DNA of 64,000 nt from Actinoplanes subtropicus (lineage in GTDB: Bacteria > Actinomycetota > Actinomycetes > Mycobacteriales > Micromonosporaceae): the NCBI RefSeq assembly GCF_000721705.1, contig NZ_JOJL01000003.1, positions 124,001 to 188,000 on the forward strand, written 5' to 3'. Below the pieces are notes generated by a model that did no database searches, was not told where the DNA came from, and was given only the letters and a program-made list of their open reading frames with translations. Shown here one piece after another: positions 52,880-61,640 of this stretch (position 1 is the stretch's first letter; every line of letters begins with the position of its first letter). Made by a program: the position numbers and the translations under genes.

Positions 52880-55381
52880 TCAGCGCCGTCCGTAGACTGT
52901 GGTGCGCTCCACTGCCGGACGCCCCACCGCCGCCGCGAGCTCCTTGAGCTCGGCGACCGTGCGGGCCGAGCCGTGCTCCGAGCCGGCCATCCGGGAAATC
53001 GTCTCCTCCATCAGCGTGCCGCCAAGATCGTTGCAACCGCCGTTGAGCATTACCCGGGTTCCGTCGTCGCCAAGCTTCACCCAGGAACATTGGATGTTGT
53101 CGATCCGGCCGTGCAGCAGGATGCGGGCCATCGCGTGCACCACCCTGTTCTCCCGCCAGCTGGCGCCGGCCCGGGCGATCCCGGCCAGGTAGATCGGGGC
53201 GTTGGTGTGGATGAACGGCAGCGCCACGAACTCGGTGAAGCCGCCGGTCTCGTCCTGCACCCCGGCCAGCACCCGGAAGTGGCCCAGCCACTGCCGCGGG
53301 TGGTCGACGTGGCCGTACATCATGGTCGAACTGGATCGGATGCCCAGCTGGTGCGCGGTGGTGACGACCTCGATCCAGGTGCTGGCCGGGAGCTTGCCCT
53401 TGGTCAGCACCCAGCGCACGTCGTCGTCGAGGATCTCGGCGGCGGTGCCCGGGATGGTGTCCAGCCCCGCCTCGCGCAGTTCGGTCAGCCACTCCCGGAT
53501 CGACACGCCGGCCTTCGAGGCGCCGGTGACGATCTCCATCGGGGAGTACGCGTGGACGTGCATGCCGGGCACCCGCCGCTTGACGGCGCGGACGAGATCG
53601 GCGTACGCGGTCACCGGCATCTTCGGATCGATACCGCCCTGCATGCAGACCTCGGAGGCGCCGTCCTGCCAGGCCTGCTCGGCCCGGTCGGCGACCTGCT
53701 CGACGGAGAGCCGGTAGGCGTCGGCGTCCTGCTCGCGCTGGGCGAAGGCGCAGAAGCGGCAGCCCACGTAGCAGACGTTGGTGAAGTTGATGTTCCGGTT
53801 CACGACGTACGTGATGTCCTCGCCGTTGACCTCCTTGCGCAGGTCGTCGGCGATGCGGGCCAGTTCGTCGAGGGCCGAGCCGTCGGCGTTGAACAGCGCC
53901 ATCGCCTTATCCTCGTGCTTCGGGAGGAGGAGGGCGGCGGGGTCTTCGGCGGCCAGCTTCAGTCCGGCCAGGACGTCGGTGGGGGTCGACTGCTCGGTGC
54001 CGGTCTTGATGTGGGCGGCTACTTCCTTCCAGTCGCCGTAGACGTCGTCAAAATCTCCACGGCGATCGCTCGTACGCCCCGTCGTGTCGATCGTTGCGAA
54101 GAGGTCAATTCGCCCATTTCCCGAAATATCGTCGGGCTCTTGCCATGGGCGGCCGATCACCGGCGCGTCTTCCCTGGCCAGCCCGTTTTCATCGACCAGC
54201 GCCGCCACGTGGGCGGTCAAGCGGGGATCCAACCAGCCCTCCCGCTTGACGTACTCCGGGTAGATCGTCAGGCGCTCTCGCAGGACAAATCCGGCTTCGG
54301 CCGATTTTTCGCGCAATAGCTCGATCTGCGGCCACGGGCGCTCGGGGTTGACGTGGTCGGGGGTCACCGGCGAGACGCCGCCCCAGTCGTCGATGCCGGC
54401 CCGCAGCAGCAGGTCGAATTCCGCGTCGATCAGGTTGGGCGGCGCCTGGATGCGCGCCCGCGGGCCCAGGATGACCCGGGCCACCGCCACCGTCGCGGCC
54501 AGCTCGCGCAGCTCGGCGTCGGGCATGCCACGCATCGCCGTGTCCGGCTTCGCGCGGAAGTTCTGGATGATGACCTCTTGGATGTGCCCGAACTCGCGGG
54601 CCGTCCGGCGCATCGCGAAGATGGCGTCGACCCGCTCGGCCCGGGTCTCGCCGATCCCGATCAGGATGCCGGTGGTGAACGGGACGCCCACCCGGCCGGC
54701 GTCGTCGAGGACCCGCAGCCGTACGGCCGGCTCCTTGTCCGGCGAACCGTAGTGCGGACCGCCCGGCTCCGACCACAGCCGGGTCGCCGTGGTCTCCAGC
54801 ATCATCCCCATGCTCGGCGCCACCGGCTTGAGCCGCTGCAGGTCGGCCCAGCTCAGCACGCCCGGGTTCAGGTGCGGCAGCAGGCCGGTCTCCTCCAGCA
54901 CCGCGATCGCGCAGGCCCGCACGTAGTCGAGGGTGGAGTCGTAACCGCGCTCGTCCAGCCACTGCCGGGCGGCCGGCCAGCGCTCCTCGGGGCGGTCGCC
55001 CAGCGTGAACAGCGCCTCCTTGCAGCCCTGCGCGGCGCCCTGGCGGGCGATCTCCAGGACCTCCTCGCGCTCCAGGAAGGCGGCCGGCAGGCGGTGCGGC
55101 ACGGTGGCGAACGTGCAGTAGTGACAGCGATCGCGGCAGAGCCGGGTCAGCGGGATGAAGACCTTTTTCGAGTACGTGACGACGCCCGCCCGGCCGGCCT
55201 CGCGCAGGCCCGCGTCCCGGATACCGCCGGCGATCGCGAGCAGGTCGTCGAGGCGTTCCCCGGCGGCGGCCAGCAGGGCCGTCGCCTCCTCGGCGTTGAT
55301 CGCTTTGCCGTCGGCGGCGCGGCGCAGGGCGCGGCGGATGCTCGCCTCGGTGGGAACCGGTTCCTCAATGACCTCTACCAC
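52880..55381 (-). CDS. fbiC: Fo synthase FbiC (CofG-CofH fusion)
   Basis: FbiC (833 residues) makes the deazaflavin Fo from tyrosine and 5-amino-6-ribitylaminouracil, the first stage of coenzyme F420 synthesis. It is a fusion of two radical-SAM enzymes. The CofG half (about 1-400) has the cluster motif CRDRCHYC; the CofH half (about 440-833) has CYVGCRFC in [18 protein letters not shown]. The ATG at 55381 gives the typical length. In M. tuberculosis fbiC is unlinked; here it is 1.1 kb from fbiA. Confidence 0.97.
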   Translation of the reverse strand: MVEVIEEPVPTEASIRRALRRAADGKAINAEEATALLAAAGERLDDLLAIAGGIRDAGLREAGRAGVVTYSKKVFIPLTRLCRDRCHYCTFATVPHRLPAAFLEREEVLEIARQGAAQGCKEALFTLGDRPEERWPAARQWLDERGYDSTLDYVRACAIAVLEETGLLPHLNPGVLSWADLQRLKPVAPSMGMMLETTATRLWSEPGGPHYGSPDKEPAVRLRVLDDAGRVGVPFTTGILIGIGETRAERVDAIFAMRRTAREFGHIQEVIIQNFRAKPDTAMRGMPDAELRELAATVAVARVILGPRARIQAPPNLIDAEFDLLLRAGIDDWGGVSPVTPDHVNPERPWPQIELLREKSAEAGFVLRERLTIYPEYVKREGWLDPRLTAHVAALVDENGLAREDAPVIGRPWQEPDDISGNGRIDLFATIDTTGRTSDRRGDFDDVYGDWKEVAAHIKTGTEQSTPTDVLAGLKLAAEDPAALLLPKHEDKAMALFNADGSALDELARIADDLRKEVNGEDITYVVNRNINFTNVCYVGCRFCAFAQREQDADAYRLSVEQVADRAEQAWQDGASEVCMQGGIDPKMPVTAYADLVRAVKRRVPGMHVHAYSPMEIVTGASKAGVSIREWLTELREAGLDTIPGTAAEILDDDVRWVLTKGKLPASTWIEVVTTAHQLGIRSSSTMMYGHVDHPRQWLGHFRVLAGVQDETGGFTEFVALPFIHTNAPIYLAGIARAGASWRENRVVHAMARILLHGRIDNIQCSWVKLGDDGTRVMLNGGCNDLGGTLMEETISRMAGSEHGSARTVAELKELAAAVGRPAVERTTVYGRR

Positions 55382-55468
55382 CAGAGCAGCCTAGGCCGGA
55401 TTGTGCCCGGTTGTGCAGGTGGTGCCCGGGTGCGCGCAGTGGCATAGGACACGGCAGCGTTCGGGAAT

Positions 55469-56386
55469 TCACTGCCGGGGCGGATCCTCCCCGGCCGGGC
55501 CGAAACCGGGGCGCTCGTCGCCGAGCTTCTGGGTGCGGTCGTCGGGCTGCTCCGGCGGGACCACCTGGGTCGGGTCGGCGGGCGCCGGGTGGGTGGCGGG
55601 CGCCGGGTACGTCGTGCCGGCGGGGGCGGCCGAGGCGGGCGCCGGGTAGCTGGTACCGGCCGGGGCGGCCGAGGTGGGGGCGTTCGGGCTGGGGATCTGG
55701 GCGGCCGGCTGGTTCCACGCGGGGGCGGGCTGGCCGTACGTGGCCGGGGCGAAGCCCTGCTGACCCGGGGCCGGCGGGTAGCCCGGGGCGGGCGGCGGCG
55801 GGTAGCCCGGGCCCGGCTGGCCGGGCGGCGGGCCGTAGCCGGGCTGGGCCGGGTAGGTGCCCGGCTGGTTGTACTGCGGCTGGCCGTACATGCCGGGCTG
55901 CGGCTTCGGGCGCGGGGTGAAGAACATGTTGCGCCAGATCTGGAAGACCGCGAAGGCTGCGACCCCGAAGACGGCGAGCCAGGCGACCCGGCTGAGCAGC
56001 CCCTCCAGCGCGCTGCGGGCGCCGTTGTGGTCGGCCTCGTTGATCAGGCCGAACAGCACGCCGAAGAAGACGCCGAACAGCGCCATCACCGCGTACTCCA
56101 CCGCGGCGGCCACCACGATCAGCTGCGCCTTCGGATGCCGGGGCTGCACCAGCAGGGACAGCAGCACGGCGGCGAGCGGGAAGCCGATCGTCACGAGGTT
56201 GATGAAATTGCCGAAGCTGCCCTGGGTGCGGTAGCCGAAACCGTCGCCGATCAGGTCGACCACCGCCAGGAACAAGAAGACGGCAGTGGCTCCGACCAAG
56301 ACGTACGCCGCGAGGTCGCGGAGCGGGCGAAGGTACTGGCCGGCCGATTTGACCTCGCCCGGCACGGGCTGCGGTTGGCTGGTCAC
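55469..56386 (-). CDS. Four-helix membrane protein with proline-rich tail
   Basis: This 305-residue protein has about four membrane helices between residues 20 and 140 (ADLAAYVLVGATAVFLFLAVV-like first helix) and a long Pro/Gly/Tyr/Gln-rich cytoplasmic tail (about 155-305, with PGYPPPPAPGYPPAPGQQ). I know no function for it. I chose GTG 56386, which has GGGAG six bases upstream; a longer frame to 56476 would run into the fbiA promoter region. It is divergent from fbiA. Confidence 0.78.
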   Translation of the reverse strand: MTSQPQPVPGEVKSAGQYLRPLRDLAAYVLVGATAVFLFLAVVDLIGDGFGYRTQGSFGNFINLVTIGFPLAAVLLSLLVQPRHPKAQLIVVAAAVEYAVMALFGVFFGVLFGLINEADHNGARSALEGLLSRVAWLAVFGVAAFAVFQIWRNMFFTPRPKPQPGMYGQPQYNQPGTYPAQPGYGPPPGQPGPGYPPPPAPGYPPAPGQQGFAPATYGQPAPAWNQPAAQIPSPNAPTSAAPAGTSYPAPASAAPAGTTYPAPATHPAPADPTQVVPPEQPDDRTQKLGDERPGFGPAGEDPPRQ

Positions 56387-56499
56387 TGGTTCTCCCTGAC
56401 GGACGATGGGTGGGGTCGGCCCAGCGTAGACCGCCCGCGCATGGGCCACCTGATACCCGGCGGGCGGATTTGTCATACCCGTGCGGAAGGATGAACCCC

Positions 56500-57456
56500 A
56501 TGCGGATCGTGGTTCTCTCCGGTGGCATCGGCGGCGCGAAGTTCCTCGTCGGTGTGCGCGCCCATGCCCGGGCCATCGGCGCCGACGTGACGGCGGTGGT
56601 CAACGTCGGCGACGACGTTCGGCTGCACGGCCTGCAGATCTGCCCCGATCTCGACAGCGTGATGTATACGTTGGGCGGCGCGCACGACCCCGAGCGGGGC
56701 TGGGGCCGCGTCGGCGAGACCTGGGTGGTGAAACAGGAGCTCGCGGCGTATGGCGTCGAGCCGTCGTGGTTCGGCCTGGGCGACAAGGACATCGCCACCC
56801 ATCTCGTACGAACTCAGATGCTCGCCGCCGGTTTTCCGCTGTCCCAGGTGACCGCGGCGTTGTGCGAGCGCTGGAAACCTGGCCTGACCATGCTCCCGGC
56901 CACCGACGACCGGCTCGAGACGCATGTGGTGGTCGATGTCGACGGCGAGCGCAAGGCGATTCACTTCCAGGAGTGGTGGGTCCGCTATCGGGGTGACGTG
57001 CCCACTCACCGGTTCGTGTTCGTCGGCGCCGACGCGGCGAAACCGGCCCCCGGCGTGGTCGACGCGATCACCACGGCGGATGTGGTGCTGATCGCCCCGA
57101 GCAACCCGGTGGTCAGCATCGCCCCGATCCTCGCCGTCGACCCGATCCGCGACGCGGTGGCGAGCGGCCCGGCGCCCGTCGTCGGCGTCTCCCCGATCAT
57201 CGGCGACTCCCCGATCCGCGGCATGGCCGACAAGTGCCTGGCCACCCTGGGCGTCGAGGTCTCGGCCGCCGGCGTCGGCGCGCTGTACGGTCCCCGCGGC
57301 GACAACGGCCTGCTGGACGGCTGGCTGGTCGACACCGCCGACGCGGCCGCCGCGGTGCCCGGCGTGCCGACCCGGGCGGTGCCGCTCTGGATGACTTCCG
57401 AGGAGGCGACGGCCCAGATGGTCGCCGACGCGCTGTCCCTGGCCGGTGTCGCGTGA
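56500..57456 (+). CDS. fbiA: F420 biosynthesis phosphoenolpyruvyl/lactyl transferase FbiA (CofD)
   Basis: FbiA (318 residues) joins the lactate- or PEP-derived group from its activated GPP form to Fo, giving (dehydro-)F420-0. It opens MRIVVLSGGIGGAKFLVGV, the nucleotide-binding loop of the CofD family, and has VVNVGDDVRLHGLQICPDLD and APSNPVVSIAPIL. I chose the second ATG (56500) because AAGG directly abuts the first. It overlaps fbiB by four bases (GTGA). Confidence 0.97.
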   Translation: MRIVVLSGGIGGAKFLVGVRAHARAIGADVTAVVNVGDDVRLHGLQICPDLDSVMYTLGGAHDPERGWGRVGETWVVKQELAAYGVEPSWFGLGDKDIATHLVRTQMLAAGFPLSQVTAALCERWKPGLTMLPATDDRLETHVVVDVDGERKAIHFQEWWVRYRGDVPTHRFVFVGADAAKPAPGVVDAITTADVVLIAPSNPVVSIAPILAVDPIRDAVASGPAPVVGVSPIIGDSPIRGMADKCLATLGVEVSAAGVGALYGPRGDNGLLDGWLVDTADAAAAVPGVPTRAVPLWMTSEEATAQMVADALSLAGVA

Positions 57457-58529
57457 CGCCCGACGCTCTGGAGATCCGGCCGGTCCGCGGCATCGGCGAC
57501 GTCACCCCCGGCGACGACCTGGTCGAGCTGATCGCCACCGCCGCACCTTGGCTGGCCGACGGCGACGTCCTGGTGGTCACCAGCAAGATCATCTCGAAAT
57601 CCGAGGGCCAGTTGGTCGAGGTCCCGGCCGACGGCCCGGAGCGCGACGAGGCCCGGGCGGCCGCGCTGGCCGCCGAGACGAGGCGGGTGGTGGCCCGGCG
57701 CGGTCCGACCACGATCGTGCAGACCCACCATGGCTTCGTGATGGCGGCGGCCGGCATCGACGCGTCCAACGTCGACAAGACCCACCTGGTCCTGCTCCCC
57801 ACCGACCCGGATGCGTCGGCCCGCCGCCTGCGGGACGGCTTTCGCGCCCGGGGCCTGTCGGTGGCGGTCGTGGTCTCCGACACGATGGGTCGCACCTGGC
57901 GAAACGGCCTGACGGATGTGGCGCTGGGCGCGGCCGGCATAGCCCCGTTCCGCGATCACCGCGGCGAGACCGACCCGTACGGCAATGAACTGCAGATCAC
58001 CCAGATGGCCGTGATCGACGAACTGGCCGCGGCCGGCGAGCTGGTGAAGGGCAAGTGCGACCAGGTACCGGTGGCGGTCGTGCGAGGCTTCTTCGCCACG
58101 GCCGACTCGGGCGCGACGGCGGATGCGGGCGCGACAGCCCTGCTTCGCGATGCGGCCGGCGACATGTTCAGCCTGGGGACGGCCGAGGCGCGCGCGGCGG
58201 GCCTGCTCGACGCCGCCCGGCTGCCGGAGGAGGCGCATCTGGCCGGCGTCCCGGTCGACCCGGCGGCGATCGAGCGCGCGCTCGCCGCGGTCTCGGGCGC
58301 CCTGGGCCACACGACGACCGTGACCGCAGGCGAGGTCCTGCCGCACAACGGCGCGACGGCGGCTCTGCACCTTACGACGCTCGACACCAGCCCGGCGGGT
58401 CTGATGCGGCTGGGCGCCGACGCCCACCGGCTGCGGACCGCCCTCGCCGCCGAGTCGATCGTTTCGGTCCCTCTCCCCCACGAGGACGGCATCCGGCTCG
58501 GACTCTCCGCCCAGGAAGCAGCCGCATGA
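57453..58529 (+). CDS. fbiB: F420-0:gamma-glutamyl ligase FbiB without nitroreductase domain
   Basis: This 358-residue protein carries a CofE ligase domain (about 1-250) that adds glutamates to F420-0; visible blocks are VLVVTSKIISKSEGQLVEV, THHGFVMAAAGIDASNVD and VSDTMGRTWRNGLTDVALG. Mycobacterial FbiB (about 450 residues) has a further FMN nitroreductase domain that reduces dehydro-F420-0. Here the last 110 residues are alanine-rich and lack nitroreductase motifs. The GTG overlaps the fbiA stop, and the stop overlaps the Nudix start. Confidence 0.92.
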   Translation: MTPDALEIRPVRGIGDVTPGDDLVELIATAAPWLADGDVLVVTSKIISKSEGQLVEVPADGPERDEARAAALAAETRRVVARRGPTTIVQTHHGFVMAAAGIDASNVDKTHLVLLPTDPDASARRLRDGFRARGLSVAVVVSDTMGRTWRNGLTDVALGAAGIAPFRDHRGETDPYGNELQITQMAVIDELAAAGELVKGKCDQVPVAVVRGFFATADSGATADAGATALLRDAAGDMFSLGTAEARAAGLLDAARLPEEAHLAGVPVDPAAIERALAAVSGALGHTTTVTAGEVLPHNGATAALHLTTLDTSPAGLMRLGADAHRLRTALAAESIVSVPLPHEDGIRLGLSAQEAAA

Positions 58530-59086
58530 ACGACGAGCTTTATGCCGACGCGGTACGGGTGCTGGGTGAGTGGGTGGCCACCTCCGAGGAGGGTGACCTG
58601 GCTCGGAAGCGGACGCTGGAACTCCTCGCCGACGGGCCGGAGGCGATGACTCGGGCGCATCGGGCCGGGCACGTGACGGCCAGCGCGCTGGTCGTGGACG
58701 GCGACGGGCGGGTGCTGCTCTGCCTGCACGGGCGGCTCGGCAAGTGGATGCAGCTCGGCGGGCACTGCGAGCCGGGCGACGCCACCCTGGCCGCGGCGGC
58801 GCTGCGGGAGGCCACCGAGGAGTCCGGGATCGACGGCCTGGTCCTCGACCCGGTGCCGATCGACGTGGACGTGCACGAGGTCCGCTGCGGCGCCGGCGAC
58901 GGGACGCCCGCGACCGCGTCCGCCCACTATGACGTGCGGTTCCTGGTGCGCTGCCCGGCCGGCGCCACCGAACAGATCAGCGAGGAGTCGTCGGCACTCG
59001 GGTGGTTCCACCCGGACGCGCTGCCCACTCCGCTCGCCTCGGCGACCACGCGGCAGATCCCGCCGGCCCTCGCCCGCCTAACCTGA
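58526..59086 (+). CDS. Nudix hydrolase
   Basis: This 186-residue protein has a Nudix fold with the box GHCEPGDATLAAAALREATEESGI near residues 78-101; the first acidic position of the canonical box is Asp rather than Glu, while REATEESG is intact. It is coupled to fbiB by an ATGA overlap, so it is the third gene of the fbi operon. A house-cleaning role, for example on activated nucleotide intermediates, is possible but not shown. The N-terminal 45 residues form an extra helical part. Confidence 0.9.
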   Translation: MNDELYADAVRVLGEWVATSEEGDLARKRTLELLADGPEAMTRAHRAGHVTASALVVDGDGRVLLCLHGRLGKWMQLGGHCEPGDATLAAAALREATEESGIDGLVLDPVPIDVDVHEVRCGAGDGTPATASAHYDVRFLVRCPAGATEQISEESSALGWFHPDALPTPLASATTRQIPPALARLT

Positions 59087-59094
59087 CCAGGGCG

Positions 59095-61410
59095 CTACTC
59101 GTCGGTGCCGGGGCGGCGCTGGGTGGGGATCTCGAGACGGGTGGTCTCCTCGTCGGGGTCGTCCGGGGGGCGTTCCATCTTCATCACGGTCATCGAACGC
59201 CCGCGGGCCTCGCCGGCCTCGTCGCCGTTTCGGGAGGACAGCGTGATCGGGCTGGTCGGGTCCTCGGCGAAGTTCGGGGCCTCGGCGTCGGCGATCGACG
59301 CAGGCGCCTTGACATTCGCGAGCGACACGGGCGCCACGTTGCCAGCGGGCGAGGTGGGCGCCGGGCTGCCGGCGGGCGACGTGGGTGCTGCGCTGCCGGC
59401 GGGCGACGTGGGTGCTGCGCTGCCGGCGGGCGACGTGGGCGCCATGCTGTCGGTGGGCGGCGGGGGTGTCGCGTCGCGGAGTTTGGGGGCGCGGAACGCC
59501 AGCACCTCGCTCCGCTCGTCCGCGTGGGTGACCAGGGCCGGGCGGATGACCTGGGTCTTCTCGTCGTCGACCTGCTTGCCGGCCAGGCGGATCACCTGGG
59601 TCTCGTCGCCGCCGACGTCGCCGGTGGCGCGGTTGGAGAGGTCGCGGGTTCGCTGGCCGGGCTCCGCGCCGGGCGAACGCACCGGGAACTGCAACACCTG
59701 CGGCAGGCGGATGACCTGGGTCTTCTCCTCCGGGTCCACCGCCGGGAACGGCACCACCTCGGCCACCGGGAGGCGCACGACCTGGGTGCGCTCGCCGTTG
59801 TCGGCCACCGGGAGCCGGACCACCTGCGTCTTCTCACCGTTGTCGGCCACCGGCAGCCGAATGACCTCGGTCCGCTCCACCCCCGCCGCCGGAAGGGCCA
59901 CGGTCGCCTCGTCCTCGCCCGACTCCTCATCCGCCACCGCATCGGCCACGGTCGTCTCGTCGTCAGCGCCCTCCAGCGCCGCTTCCGGCTCCGCGGCGTC
60001 GTCGTCCGGCGCCGCGGATTCCTCGGGCTTGCTGTCGGCCGTCGCGGTGGGCTCGGTGAGATCGTCGTCCGCCGGCGGGGCCTCCACCACTTCGTCCTCG
60101 GCTTCGATGACGACCGAGGTTGGCGCCTCATCGCCCGCAACCTCGGACGGGACGGCATCGTCCGCAACCTCGGTTGGCTCGGCGGTCCCGGATTCGGCCA
60201 CGACCTGGGTCGGCTCCTCGTCCGCGACGACTTCGGTCGGCTCCCCGGCGGCAACGGCGTCGATCACGTCGTCGGCCTCGACCACCTCCGCCACCTCCGC
60301 CACCTCCGCGTCGACGACCGCTTCCGTCGGCTCCCCGGCGGCAACGGCGTCGATCACGTCGTCGGCCTCGACCACCTCCGCCACCTCCGCGTCGACGACC
60401 GCTTCCGTCGGCTCCTCGGCGGCAACGATCTCCGTGGGCTCGGCAACGGACTCTGTCGGCTCGTTGTCGGCCACGGCCTCCACAGCGACCAACTGCGTCG
60501 GCTCCTCGGCGGGGCCATGCGCCGGCGGGACGATTTCCGTGGGATCGCCGGCCGACACGTCTATGACGGTGACTGCCTCATCGGCCGGGTGGGCCACCGC
60601 GGCCGTGTCCTCGTCCGCGACGACGAGCGCGGCCAAGGCCTTCGGCACCGACCACGCAATGGTCGGGTCTTCATCCAGCACCGCGGCCGGCACGACGACG
60701 GCTTTCGAATCGGCCGAGGCCAAGGCGGCCGGAACCACCGCGGTCGTCGAGTCGACCGAGGCCAGCGCCGCCGGAACCACCGCGGTCGTGGAGTCGGCCG
60801 AGGCCGAGGCCGGGGCGGGGGCCGAGGACGCCGGAACCACCGCCGTCGTCGAGTCGGCCGAGGACAGGCGTAGCACCGTTGTCGGCTCGGGGTCGGTCGT
60901 GGAGAGGCCCGTGCCGATCACCGTCGTCTGGGCGATCGACAGGGGCGTGCCGTGCGCGGGCGCCGCCCCGCGGGCCCGGCCGATCTGGCCGATCAGCGGC
61001 AGGACGGGCGGCTCGTACTTCGCCCAGCGGCGCGCGCTCAACGCCGTACAGATCAATGGCACCGCAAGGATGGTCGCCAGGCCGTAACCCGGACGCGAAA
61101 GATCGAATCCGTTCTTGGCCACCGCCGCCGGCCAGACGTCGGCATAGGCGGCCGGCGCCGTCAGCGCCCACGCCGAGATCGCCAGGTAGACCACGCCGGC
61201 CAGCAGCGGGCCGGCCGGGGAGAACGGGCCCAGCACGAGGATGCCGTACGCGGCGCCGGCCAGCAGCAACAGCAGCAGGCCGGTGAAGTTTTCCACGGCG
61301 AAGCCGTCGCGGCCGCGCGCGGTCAGGTCGCCGGTCAGCCCGACGGCGGTGAGCACCCAGGCGGCCGGCGCCAGGACGAGCGAATACAGGATCGACCTGA
61401 TGTGGCGCAA
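59095..61410 (-). CDS. Large acidic repeat protein with N-terminal membrane helices
   Basis: This 771-residue protein starts with TTG at 61410 (LRHIRSILYSLVLAPAAWVL), with GGAG about seven bases upstream. It has four membrane helices within the first 130 residues and then a long, disordered, mostly acidic region. Several repeat families are seen: ADSTTAVVPA (four copies), an acidic EPTEAVVDAEVAEV segment (two long copies), T-Q-V-(I/V)-R-L units (about six, such as EKTQVIRLP), and SAAPTSPAG (five). The repeats place Thr after acidic or basic residues with a hydrophobic at +3. I do not know a function. Confidence 0.78.
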   Translation of the reverse strand: MRHIRSILYSLVLAPAAWVLTAVGLTGDLTARGRDGFAVENFTGLLLLLLAGAAYGILVLGPFSPAGPLLAGVVYLAISAWALTAPAAYADVWPAAVAKNGFDLSRPGYGLATILAVPLICTALSARRWAKYEPPVLPLIGQIGRARGAAPAHGTPLSIAQTTVIGTGLSTTDPEPTTVLRLSSADSTTAVVPASSAPAPASASADSTTAVVPAALASVDSTTAVVPAALASADSKAVVVPAAVLDEDPTIAWSVPKALAALVVADEDTAAVAHPADEAVTVIDVSAGDPTEIVPPAHGPAEEPTQLVAVEAVADNEPTESVAEPTEIVAAEEPTEAVVDAEVAEVVEADDVIDAVAAGEPTEAVVDAEVAEVAEVVEADDVIDAVAAGEPTEVVADEEPTQVVAESGTAEPTEVADDAVPSEVAGDEAPTSVVIEAEDEVVEAPPADDDLTEPTATADSKPEESAAPDDDAAEPEAALEGADDETTVADAVADEESGEDEATVALPAAGVERTEVIRLPVADNGEKTQVVRLPVADNGERTQVVRLPVAEVVPFPAVDPEEKTQVIRLPQVLQFPVRSPGAEPGQRTRDLSNRATGDVGGDETQVIRLAGKQVDDEKTQVIRPALVTHADERSEVLAFRAPKLRDATPPPPTDSMAPTSPAGSAAPTSPAGSAAPTSPAGSPAPTSPAGNVAPVSLANVKAPASIADAEAPNFAEDPTSPITLSSRNGDEAGEARGRSMTVMKMERPPDDPDEETTRLEIPTQRRPGTDE
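60236..60406. repeat. Tandem 90/81-bp repeat inside the acidic protein gene
   Basis: The unit beginning GTCGGCTCCCCGGCGGCAAC occurs at 60236-60325 and again at 60326-60406. The second copy lacks one nine-base CCACCTCCG step, so the reading frame is kept. A third partial copy starts at 60407. Confidence 0.85.
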
Positions 61411-61640
61411 CGTTGTCTCCCCGGGTGGTTCTGTCTTCAGGACGCTACCCGCGCCGGGCAAGTAGCCGTCTGACCGACTGCACCAGCAGAAAGCGGCGGT
61501 TCGGCTCCGCCGCGCGGCCACGATTGACGGCCGATCAGCCCACATATCCGAGGGCCCGGTGTGTCGATCGGCTACCTGGACTCCGGGCAGCGCGTTCGAG
61601 AGGCTCAGAGATCAGGTTGAACAATAGTTAAGGTGTGTGC

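Noticed and set aside
60120..61087. Plus-strand Ser/Arg-rich frames opposite the acidic repeat protein
   Set aside because: They mirror the repeats of the minus-strand gene, which has membrane helices, a ribosome site and consistent frame-preserving repeat units.
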